From: JAPKZH01 sp964537875
GTDB lineage: Bacteria; Acidobacteriota; Aminicenantia; Aminicenantales; UBA4085
NCBI GenBank assembly: GCA_964537875.1
Contig: CAZIDN010000020.1
Coordinates: forward strand, 1 to 56,408
Length of the DNA: 56,408 bases
Direction: 5' to 3'
Under the pieces are notes generated by a model that was given only the letters and a program-made list of their open reading frames with translations, was not told where the DNA came from and made no database searches. Shown here one piece after another: positions 49,526-56,408 of this stretch. Position numbers and translations under genes: made by a program. Positions within the stretch are counted from its first letter, which is position 1; every line of letters starts with the position of its first letter.

Positions 49526-51538
49526 CTAAGATTTTTGTCCGAGCAATTTTAAAAATTCTGATTCGGTGAGCGTCGGAACACCCAGCTTGCGGGCTTTGTC
49601 CAACTTGGAGCCGGGATCCTCTCCGACGACAAGATAGGACGTTTTGCCCGAGACGGAATCCGTGACCGACCCGCCTAGGCTTTCGATCAAGGCTTTGGCT
49701 TCGTCCCGGCTGTAGCCTTGGAGCTTTCCGCTCAGGACAAAAGTTTTTCCCGAAAGAGGCTTGTCTTTCCGGACATCCGCTTTTTTCGAAGTGAAGGTCA
49801 GGCCGGCTTCTTTGAACTTCCGGAGAAGTTCGAGGTTCTCCGGCTGCCTGAAAAAGAAAACGATGCTTTCGGCAACGATCGGACCGACGTCTTCCACTCC
49901 CGTCAGCTCTTCCGACGAGGCATGAACCAGCTTCTCGATATCGCTAAAATGGGCGGCCAGGGTCTGGGCCAAGCGCTCTCCGACATGGCGTATGCCGAGG
50001 GCAAAAACCAGGCGAGAGAAGTCGTACGCCTTGGATTTTTCAATTTCCTGGAGCAGATTCTGCGAGCTTTTCGGGCCCATTCGTTCAAGAGGGACCAGGT
50101 CCTCATATTTCAGGGAATAGATGTCCGGCACGGCCCCGACCAATTTTTTCTTTATGAGCTGGTCGACCAAGGCCTCGCCCAGGCCTTCGATGTTCATCGC
50201 CCGTCGGGAGCCGAAATGAAGAACGGATTCCCTGAGCTTGGCCGGGCATGACGGATTGGTGCAGCGCGCGACGGCCTCCCCTTCCGGCTTGAATGTCTTG
50301 GCATGGCAGACGGGACATCGGGCCGGGAACCTGAACTTCTTTTCTTTTCCCGTCCGTCGCTCTTTCATTGGGGCGACGATTTTCGGAATGACATCGCCGC
50401 TCCGTTCGAGCAGGACATAGTCGCCGATCCGGATGTCCTTGCGCCGGATCTCATCCTCGTTGTGGAGGGTGGCCCGGCTGATCGTGGTCCCCGAAAGCTT
50501 GACTGGCTCGAGGACCGCGACCGGGGTCAGCGCGCCGGTCCGTCCGACCTGGACAATGATGTCGTTGAGCCTGGTCGTTGCCTGCCGGGCCGGAAATTTG
50601 AAGGAGATCGCCCAGCGCGGGAATTTCGCCGTCATGCCGAGGGCCTCCCTTTGCCGTGTGGAATTCACCTTGATCACGACGCCGTCGCAGTCATAATCCA
50701 GGGAGTCCCGTTTTCCCGTCCACTCGTTCCAATAATCGACGACCTCGTCAAGGGAACGGCAGAGCCGGGAATTCGGGTTTGTCTTGAGGCCCAATGCCTT
50801 GATCGTTTTGAGATTCTCCCACTGGCGCTCCATTTCGGAGCCGTCGATAGACAGGGCATAGAGAAAGACATCCAGCTTGCGGGTGGCGATTTCTCTGGGA
50901 TCGAGGAGGCGGATCGACCCGGCCGCGGCGTTGCGGGGATTGGCGAAGACAGGCTCGCCCTTCTCCTCCCGGTCCCAGTTGATTTTCTGGAAGGATTTGA
51001 AGGGAAGAAAGATCTCTCCCCGCGTCTCGATGTCCTGTTGTTTGGGGATGACCAGGGGGAGGCTTTTGATCGTCTTGACATTGGCCGTCACGTCATCGCC
51101 CTGGACGCCGTCTCCCCGCGTGACGGCCTGGACATATTTACCTTTTTGGAAAAGGATCGAGATGCCCAGCCCGTCGATCTTGAGCTCGGCCACATACTCG
51201 ATGACCTGGCCCGGCAGCAGCTTTTGAACTCTTTGCTCGAACTCCCGGAGTTCCTCGACCGTATAGCAGTTGTCGATGCTCATCATGGGCAGCTTGTGGC
51301 GCACGGTCGGAAAGCCTTCGACCGGCTTTTCACCGACGCGCTGGGTTGGGGATTCCGGGGTAATGAGCTCCGGGAATTGCCCTTCCAGACGCTGGAGCTC
51401 TTTCATCCGCAGGTCGAACTCGTAGTCCGAGATCTGGGGATCGTTGTCCACGTAATATTTTTTCTCGTGGAACTTGATCTGTTCGCGGAGCGCCCGGATC
51501 TTCTCCTCGGCTTGGTCCCGGCTCAAGGGCTTGGCCAT
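49526..51538 (-). CDS. ligA: NAD-dependent DNA ligase
   Basis: LigA seals nicks in replication. The 670-residue protein has the adenylation motif AELKIDGLGISI (K-x-D-G), an OB fold, a zinc finger (CPVCHAKTF, then CTNPSCPAK), helix-hairpin-helix repeats and a C-terminal BRCT domain (GKTFVLSGKLQGYSRDEAKA). The length is normal. Confidence 0.97.
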   Translation of the reverse strand: MAKPLSRDQAEEKIRALREQIKFHEKKYYVDNDPQISDYEFDLRMKELQRLEGQFPELITPESPTQRVGEKPVEGFPTVRHKLPMMSIDNCYTVEELREFEQRVQKLLPGQVIEYVAELKIDGLGISILFQKGKYVQAVTRGDGVQGDDVTANVKTIKSLPLVIPKQQDIETRGEIFLPFKSFQKINWDREEKGEPVFANPRNAAAGSIRLLDPREIATRKLDVFLYALSIDGSEMERQWENLKTIKALGLKTNPNSRLCRSLDEVVDYWNEWTGKRDSLDYDCDGVVIKVNSTRQREALGMTAKFPRWAISFKFPARQATTRLNDIIVQVGRTGALTPVAVLEPVKLSGTTISRATLHNEDEIRRKDIRIGDYVLLERSGDVIPKIVAPMKERRTGKEKKFRFPARCPVCHAKTFKPEGEAVARCTNPSCPAKLRESVLHFGSRRAMNIEGLGEALVDQLIKKKLVGAVPDIYSLKYEDLVPLERMGPKSSQNLLQEIEKSKAYDFSRLVFALGIRHVGERLAQTLAAHFSDIEKLVHASSEELTGVEDVGPIVAESIVFFFRQPENLELLRKFKEAGLTFTSKKADVRKDKPLSGKTFVLSGKLQGYSRDEAKALIESLGGSVTDSVSGKTSYLVVGEDPGSKLDKARKLGVPTLTESEFLKLLGQKS

Positions 51539-51611
51539 GGTCGTCCCCTTGGTTGGAAATTGTCTCCTGCACGGCAGAGAGGGCTCTCCTATATTAAATG
51601 AATTCGGGGAT

Positions 51612-51657
51612 AAAAAAAATCCCCCTGGTCCCTTTTTCCGAAAAGGGCGCCAGGGGG
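51612..51657 (-). terminator. Rho-independent terminator after the TPR gene
   Basis: On the minus strand CCCCCTGG and CCAGGGGG pair, with an inner CCCTTTT/AAAAGGG stem, followed by A and eight T. It lies 27 nt after the stop of the exported TPR gene, separating it from ligA. Confidence 0.85.
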
Positions 51658-51683
51658 CGCTTTCCGCTTGTCAGGTTCGGTCT

Positions 51684-52865
51684 TTAGCGAATGCCCAGCC
51701 GAGCCTTCGCCTCGTCGAGGAGCTTTTGGAACTTGTCGCTAGTCACCTTTTGCTCGGCCTGGAGTTTTTCCAGGATCTTATTTTCTTTTTCGATATTTTC
51801 GTTCAGCCGCCGGAATTCTCTTTTCTGGTCGGACGTAAGATCATCGACGTTCTTCCCCTCAAATTTCGAATTGAAGGTTTTCGTCCAGTCTTCGATGAGC
51901 TTGGTGCTTTCCTGGATGGTCTTCACCCGGTTGTTCCATTCCTTGTCGGCGTTGAGGAACATGGTTTGGGCGAGCTCCATGGCCTTCTTGGAGTACGTCG
52001 GAGAGGTGAGTGCGGCTTCAAGGAGATAGCGGAGGGCTTCTGTATTCAAGGTCGGATTGCTGCTGCCGGCCTGCTTGGCCAGGATGATCCCGATGTTGTA
52101 AGCCATGTCGCCGTTCTTGTTCTTGGCATAGACTTCCTTCATCATGGTTAAAGCTTCCTCGGTCTTGCCCGTGTTGTAGAGGCAGCGGGCGACGAGGGCA
52201 TGGCTTTCCGTATCTTTCGGGTTCGCCTGATAGGCCGCCCGGAAGGCTTTTTCGGCATCGGCATAAGCTTTGGCCTCATAGGCGGTTTTGCCGACTTTTT
52301 TGATTTCGGCGATGATCTTGGCGTTTTTGAGGATGTTGTAGGAATTGAGATAAGAGTCGATGGCCGATTTATTGTCTTTTGTTTTTTCCTGGGCTTGCCC
52401 TATAACATAATAGCCGCCGCCGATCAGGTCATTCCACATCTTAACGTTAGCGGCTTCGGATTCTTTTGCCTTGGCAGCCCTGGCGATGTCGATGATCTGG
52501 GTGGCATAAGTTTTGGCCTTATCCGGATTATTCTTGGCATAGACGGCAGCCAGGTTGGTCAAAACCTGGCACTTGGTGAGATCATCCAATCCACCGAGCT
52601 GGAGAGCTTTTTCTCCGTAATTGAGAATATCCCGCTCGGTTTTGCCGGGGTAGAGAAGAGTGCACAGGTAGGCGTTGGCGAAATTTTCATACTGGTTTCC
52701 TTTTCCGCCGCACTTGGCCAGGAAATCTTTCAAGAGCGTGGCCCGCTCAGCGGGAGAATTGGCGGTCATGGCCTTGATATATAGCTGATCGCATTCGTTC
52801 TGGGCCAGGGCCAGGCCTCCAAAGGCAAGGATGAGGGCGATCGTCCCTAAAACGGCTTTTTTCAT
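51684..52865 (-). CDS. Exported TPR-repeat protein
   Basis: The 393-residue protein has a signal peptide (MKKAVLGTIALILAFGGLALA, cleavage near residue 21), then about eight TPR-like helical repeats (for example AYADAEKAFRAAYQANPKDT and ALVARCLYNTGKTEEALTMM). A C-terminal coiled coil follows (about 330-390). It likely acts as a periplasmic scaffold; no enzyme motif is seen. It has its own promoter and terminator. Confidence 0.85.
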   Translation of the reverse strand: MKKAVLGTIALILAFGGLALAQNECDQLYIKAMTANSPAERATLLKDFLAKCGGKGNQYENFANAYLCTLLYPGKTERDILNYGEKALQLGGLDDLTKCQVLTNLAAVYAKNNPDKAKTYATQIIDIARAAKAKESEAANVKMWNDLIGGGYYVIGQAQEKTKDNKSAIDSYLNSYNILKNAKIIAEIKKVGKTAYEAKAYADAEKAFRAAYQANPKDTESHALVARCLYNTGKTEEALTMMKEVYAKNKNGDMAYNIGIILAKQAGSSNPTLNTEALRYLLEAALTSPTYSKKAMELAQTMFLNADKEWNNRVKTIQESTKLIEDWTKTFNSKFEGKNVDDLTSDQKREFRRLNENIEKENKILEKLQAEQKVTSDKFQKLLDEAKARLGIR

Positions 52866-52892
52866 TCACAACCTCACATCAAATTTTGGAGC

Positions 52893-52921
52893 ATAATAGC
52901 CTACATCCCCCCAAATGTCAA
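52893..52921 (-). promoter_or_regulatory. Promoter of the exported TPR gene
   Basis: On the minus strand TTGACA (52921-52916) and TATTAT (52898-52893) are 17 nt apart, about 28 nt upstream of the ATG. Confidence 0.7.
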
Positions 52922-53034
52922 CATTTCGGCAGTTTTGGGGAGAAAGGCTTTCTATCGCACATACATTCCCTTTATTTAAGCTGCAAATTACATGCCAATA
53001 GAAAAAAGGGCTGGGTTGGAATAGAATAAACGTT

Positions 53035-53982
53035 ATGAGCGATCGGAAGGCTGGATTTCCCCGCCTGTTCCAGGAGGAGGTCGGCAAACCCGTCCGGGAA
53101 GGTGTCGTGCTCCGGGATTTTTCCAATTTTCGGATCGGTGGCCCGGCCGATTATTTCTTTGAAGCCGCTTCCGCCGGCGACCTGAAAGCGGCGACTCTTG
53201 CTGCCCGGAAGCATTCCATCCCCTGCTACGTAATCGGGGGGGGGTTTAACCTCTTATTCGATGACGCTGGGTTCCGCGGCCTCATCATCAGGAATTCTGT
53301 CAAAGGGATCAGCCTGGCTGCTTCGGGTCCTGTCCTGACGGCTTTTTCAGGAACATCACTTGACGACATGGTCGCGTTAGCAACGGCGTGCGGTCTGTCC
53401 GGCTTTGAATTCCTGGCTGGGATCCCGGGAACAGTCGGAGGGGCGGTGTTTGGCAACGCCGGGGCCTTCGGCCGAAGCATCGGGGAGTATCTCGAAGATG
53501 CGCTTTTGCTGGACAGGGAAGGCAGAGAGTTCCGGGCCCAAAGGGAATATTTTTCGTTCGGATACCGCCACTCGGGGCTTAAAAAGAAGCATGATATTAT
53601 CTTGAGCCTGCAATTCCGGCTGGAAGCCCGTGACAAGGACGAAATCAAGGCCAGGATCGAGGAGAACCTGGCCGCGCGCGCCCAAAAACATCCTCCTAAG
53701 GAAACGGCCTATGCCGGCAGTTATTTTAAGAATCCAGTCCGGCCCGATGGGACCAAGGTCGCGGCCGGCTATCTGCTGGAGCAGATCGGTGCCCGGGACC
53801 TCCGTGTCGGCGGCGCGGCCGTTTACCCCGGCCATTGCAACTTCCTGATCAACCGTGGAAACGCCACAGCCAGGGATGTTCTCGCCCTTGCCGGAAAACT
53901 CAAAGCCAGAGTCAAGGAGCGGTTCGGCATCGAGCTCGAAGAAGAGGTTATTTTTCTTCCAGCCGCTTCTTCAAAGCCCTGA
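53035..53982 (+). CDS. murB: UDP-N-acetylenolpyruvoylglucosamine reductase
   Basis: MurB reduces UDP-GlcNAc-enolpyruvate to UDP-MurNAc in peptidoglycan synthesis. The 315 residues show the FAD-binding YVIGGGFNLLFDD (normally GGGSN), GFEFLAGIPGTVGGAVFGNA and the catalytic serine segment AGSYFKNP, as in the type II enzyme. The 3' end overlaps the converging gene by 35 nt. Confidence 0.94.
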   Translation: MSDRKAGFPRLFQEEVGKPVREGVVLRDFSNFRIGGPADYFFEAASAGDLKAATLAARKHSIPCYVIGGGFNLLFDDAGFRGLIIRNSVKGISLAASGPVLTAFSGTSLDDMVALATACGLSGFEFLAGIPGTVGGAVFGNAGAFGRSIGEYLEDALLLDREGREFRAQREYFSFGYRHSGLKKKHDIILSLQFRLEARDKDEIKARIEENLAARAQKHPPKETAYAGSYFKNPVRPDGTKVAAGYLLEQIGARDLRVGGAAVYPGHCNFLINRGNATARDVLALAGKLKARVKERFGIELEEEVIFLPAASSKP

Positions 53983-54814
53983 TTTTTGAAGCGGGAATCC
54001 TTTTTTTTTGCGCCAGCCGCAACGCCCGTCCTCCCAGAATTTTATAGACGCGGAGGGCTTCGGGAAACTTTCGGAGCGCCCTCAAGTGACGGTTGACGGT
54101 CTGCTCATCTCCCCGGGCAATGGGCCCGGTCAAGGCCGTTTCGACGTCAAGATGTTTAACATTCTGTAAAGTTCCTTCGACGAGTGGAAAAAGGACCAGC
54201 CCGGCCTTTCTGCCTTTGATTCCGGCGGCATGAAGGAGCTCGCAGGATAGGTCGAAAAGCGGGACGAAAAGGTTGGAAGCTATGCTGCAGGCGGCGTGAT
54301 AAAGCGGCTTATCCTGCGGCTTGATGAGAACCGTCCGTCCGCCCAGCCGGCGGACGATTTCTTTGGCGATGGGCAAGGCCCGCGCATCTCCCTCCACTCC
54401 GTAATAGATATTTTTGAACCGGCCGGCCGGCGTCTTTTTTGAGGAGAAGGACTGGATGGGGTGGAAGGAAGCGACGGATGCTCCTCGGCGTCTCAGAGGC
54501 CCGAGAGTTTTTGAAGAGAGGATCCCGCTCGTCTGAAAGACGATTTTCCCGCGCCAATTCACTCGGCCGCGGGCAAGCCCGGCGGCGGTCTTTTCAATCT
54601 CTTCATCGGGAATGCAGAGGAATAACACCGCAGCGTCCGCCGCCGCCCCGAGCCAGTCGGCGGTCGCTTTCCCGGCCCCCACGATTTTTCGGCTCTCCTT
54701 GGCGGCCGACAGGTTCTTGTCCGCGAGCGAGCGAATCGTCCATCCTTTCTTGGAAAGGACGAGTGCCAGGGATGTCCCCAGCCTTCCCGTGCCGATGATG
54801 GAGACCGTATTCAT
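53948..54814 (-). CDS. Rossmann-fold and DUF2520 domain protein
   Basis: I start at MNTVSIIGTGRLGTSLAL (54814), where the ATG overlaps the preceding stop. The 288-residue protein has an N-terminal NAD(P)-binding fold (GTGRLG) and a helical C-terminal domain (HAACSIASNLFVPLFDLSCE), as in the DUF2520 group related to 6-phosphogluconate- and ketopantoate-type dehydrogenases. The substrate is unknown. Confidence 0.85.
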   Translation of the reverse strand: MNTVSIIGTGRLGTSLALVLSKKGWTIRSLADKNLSAAKESRKIVGAGKATADWLGAAADAAVLFLCIPDEEIEKTAAGLARGRVNWRGKIVFQTSGILSSKTLGPLRRRGASVASFHPIQSFSSKKTPAGRFKNIYYGVEGDARALPIAKEIVRRLGGRTVLIKPQDKPLYHAACSIASNLFVPLFDLSCELLHAAGIKGRKAGLVLFPLVEGTLQNVKHLDVETALTGPIARGDEQTVNRHLRALRKFPEALRVYKILGGRALRLAQKKRIPASKIRALKKRLEEK

Positions 54815-55290
54815 TTTTTTTCTCGGAAAACATCTTCCCACAGGCTGACTTCGAGGGAACTCGGCCGCTCGACGTGTTTTTCCATCTCCCGCGCGTTCTT
54901 GCGCTCTTTGAGAACCTTCTTGAGCTCGGCGCTGAACTCTTTGCTGGTCAAGGGGCGGGCGCCTTTCATGGCCGCGAATGTCTTGATGTCTCGGTCGGAG
55001 CTGACGACAAAGAGCTTCCTGAAGTCCGTCTGCCGGGACAGGATATCTTTGATGACGGAATCGGCCGTCTCGCCCTCCGCCGGATAGATGATTTCGAATT
55101 TGCCTTTTGAGGAACTCATTTCGGCGAGGTCGTCGACCGGACGTCCGTCAAAAATCAGGATGATCTTCGACCGGGTCTGCCGCTGGAAGGCCAAGAGCTT
55201 GCGGATGAGGATCCTCTTGTTTTCCGGATCCCGGTGCTCTCCCGGAAAGGAAAATCCTAAAAAGTTGTTTCCGTCGATGAGATAGGCCAT
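54811..55290 (-). CDS. NYN-domain (YacP-like) nuclease-type protein
   Basis: Starting at MAYLIDGNNFLGFSF (55290), the 159-residue protein has the PIN/NYN acidic residues in LIDGNN, IILIFDGRP and FVVSSDRDIKTFA, placing it with YacP/Rae1-like RNases. It may cleave RNA, possibly at the ribosome. It overlaps the DUF2520 gene by 4 nt. Confidence 0.85.
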   Translation of the reverse strand: MAYLIDGNNFLGFSFPGEHRDPENKRILIRKLLAFQRQTRSKIILIFDGRPVDDLAEMSSSKGKFEIIYPAEGETADSVIKDILSRQTDFRKLFVVSSDRDIKTFAAMKGARPLTSKEFSAELKKVLKERKNAREMEKHVERPSSLEVSLWEDVFREKK

Positions 55291-55331
55291 CGGGCGCTGC
55301 TTCTGCCGGCGGGCCGATTTTCGCGAGCCGC

Positions 55332-55988
55332 TTACAGCCGGCAGGATTCGCCGGGCTTGAGGATAATGACCTCGGCCAGCGTCCCCACTTTCTTCTTGAA
55401 TTCTTGGGGATCGGAGCTGATAAGGGGAAAGGTCCCGTAATGGACGGGGATAACTTTTTTCGTCTGGACATATTCCACGGCTTTGGCGGCCGAGGCCGGG
55501 CCCATGGTGTAGCGGTCTCCGATGGGAATGAAGCTGAGGTCGGGGTGGAAGAATTCTCCGATGATCTTCATGTCGTAGGTCAGTCCCGTATCGCCGGCAT
55601 GGTAGAGCTTCTTTCCGTCCATCTCGATCACGACGCCGGCGGCGCACCCCTTTTCGGCCGAATGGGTGGCGGTCACCATGTGAACCGTCACGCCCCGGGC
55701 CTCGACGGTGCCCCCGATGTTCATGCCTTCCGCTTCGAGCCCCAAGGCCTGGGCTTCGACAGCGACTTCATGCATGGCCACGATCAGGGCGCCCGTTTTT
55801 TTGGCGATGGCAAAGGCGTCGCCAAGATGGTCGCTGTGGTGATGCGTTACGACCACGACATCTGCGGTCTTGATCTTTTCCGGCGCCGTCGATGCTTTGG
55901 GGTTTCCGGTGAGGAAGGGGTCGATATAGACGACCTTGGAGCCTTGGATCTTGACGGCCGAATGGCCCAACCAGGTGATTTCAATCAT
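55332..55988 (-). CDS. Metallo-beta-lactamase-fold metal-dependent hydrolase (UPF0173-like)
   Basis: The 218-residue protein begins MIEITWLGHSAVKIQGSKVV and has THHHSDHLGD (H-x-H-x-D-H), TATHSAE and HAGDTGLTYDM, giving a full dinuclear zinc site. It resembles the UPF0173 family; the substrate is unknown. Confidence 0.9.
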   Translation of the reverse strand: MIEITWLGHSAVKIQGSKVVYIDPFLTGNPKASTAPEKIKTADVVVVTHHHSDHLGDAFAIAKKTGALIVAMHEVAVEAQALGLEAEGMNIGGTVEARGVTVHMVTATHSAEKGCAAGVVIEMDGKKLYHAGDTGLTYDMKIIGEFFHPDLSFIPIGDRYTMGPASAAKAVEYVQTKKVIPVHYGTFPLISSDPQEFKKKVGTLAEVIILKPGESCRL

Positions 55989-56000
55989 GAAATCCTCCTC

Positions 56001-56342
56001 TCATCCCGGGGGCCAGGACATCTTCCTTCCCCCGAGAAGGTGAAAATGGATATGAAACACGTCCTGCCCCGAATCCCTGGCCGTGTTCAGGACGATGCGG
56101 TAGCCGGACTCGGCGATCCCCTTGTCCCGGGCGATCTGGCGGGCTTTGATCAGGATGTGGGCGAGGAGATCGCCCTTGTCCTCGGGGACATCGTTCAATG
56201 AGGCAAAATGGTCTTTGGGGATGATCAGAACATGCGTCGGAGCCTTGGGATGGATATCTTCGAAGGCGAGAATAGTCTCGTCCTCGTAGACGACTTTGGC
56301 CGGGATCCCTTTCTTGGCAATCTTGCAAAATAGGCAGTTGTC
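56001..56342 (-). CDS. HIT-family nucleotide-binding protein
   Basis: Starting at MDNCLFCKIAKKGIPA (56342), the 113 residues have an N-terminal CxxC, LAFEDIHPKAPTHVLIIPK and the catalytic HIHFHLLGG triad. HIT proteins of this type hydrolyse nucleoside phosphoramidates. The last 60 bases of the window after its start hold no gene. Confidence 0.93.
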   Translation of the reverse strand, partial: DNCLFCKIAKKGIPAKVVYEDETILAFEDIHPKAPTHVLIIPKDHFASLNDVPEDKGDLLAHILIKARQIARDKGIAESGYRIVLNTARDSGQDVFHIHFHLLGGRKMSWPPG

Positions 56343-56408
56343 CATGGCGGTCCTCGCTGTATCGGCGAATATTAAATTCAACATAATAATTAAAATGACA
56401 TCCCCGTT

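Overview
The window is bacterial chromosome from an anaerobe-like organism with about 55-60% G+C in its core genes. It carries a group 3d NAD-linked [NiFe]-hydrogenase operon, an approximately 958-residue NAD-glutamate dehydrogenase, GatC-GatA, a split glutamine-dependent NAD synthetase and a DUF4388/J-domain/TPR protein. This mix would fit an Acidobacteriota- or Aminicenantota-like lineage, but no marker here proves the taxonomy. Core-gene promoters look like sigma-70 sites with a 17-nt spacer, and none of the three tRNA genes encodes CCA.

Layout. 1-2560: the last codons of a PstB-like ABC ATPase, a large GT-C type membrane protein and a decayed fragment of its paralogue. 2563-11543 (minus): glutamate dehydrogenase, then hoxF-hoxU-hoxY-hoxH-protease-hypB-hypA, read from the right. 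11544-12053: a divergent spacer dominated by a 267-bp nested palindromic element. 12054-14795 (plus): gatC-gatA-lipoprotein, then tRNA-Lys and tRNA-Glu behind a strong promoter. 14843-16707 (minus): a REC-PAS-HD-GYP regulator, a small membrane protein, and the relic of a sensor kinase.

16875-39640 is a 22.8-kb integrated element. It lies between a displaced 3' half of tRNA-Val and the intact tRNA-Val, with a tyrosine integrase at the left end. All but one of its genes are on the minus strand. It carries an excisionase-like protein, two winged-helix replication-type proteins each followed by iteron-like repeats, PC4-like and other small DNA-binding proteins, and a truncated terminase. Its cargo includes a type I restriction-modification operon (hsdR-hsdM-PIN protein-hsdS) in which hsdS has an extra YwgA/Panacea-like C-terminal domain. 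It also carries a DprA-like/phosphoribosyltransferase pair, an exported ankyrin protein, a sugar transferase and several unknown AT-rich genes. I see no relaxase, capsid or portal gene, so it resembles a satellite or mobilisable island rather than a complete phage or conjugative element.

39807-44781 (plus) is a housekeeping run: rplU, rpmA, obgE, nadD, rsfS, rlmH, a DksA/TraR-type protein and comF. 44803-47795 (minus) holds hsp20, rsmI, nadE and the nitrilase-type NadE partner. 47935-49503 (plus) is the DUF4388/J/TPR protein. 49526-52865 (minus) holds ligA and an exported TPR protein. 53035 onward has murB (plus), converging on a minus-strand group: DUF2520 dehydrogenase-like, NYN nuclease-like, metallo-beta-lactamase-fold hydrolase and HIT protein.

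The best candidates for undescribed biology are all in the island or in the hox/gat spacer: the paired winged-helix/iteron modules, the cassette flanked by 32-bp repeats, the decorated type I RM operon, the DprA-like/PRTase pair, the repeated gene-start headers, and the nested palindrome.
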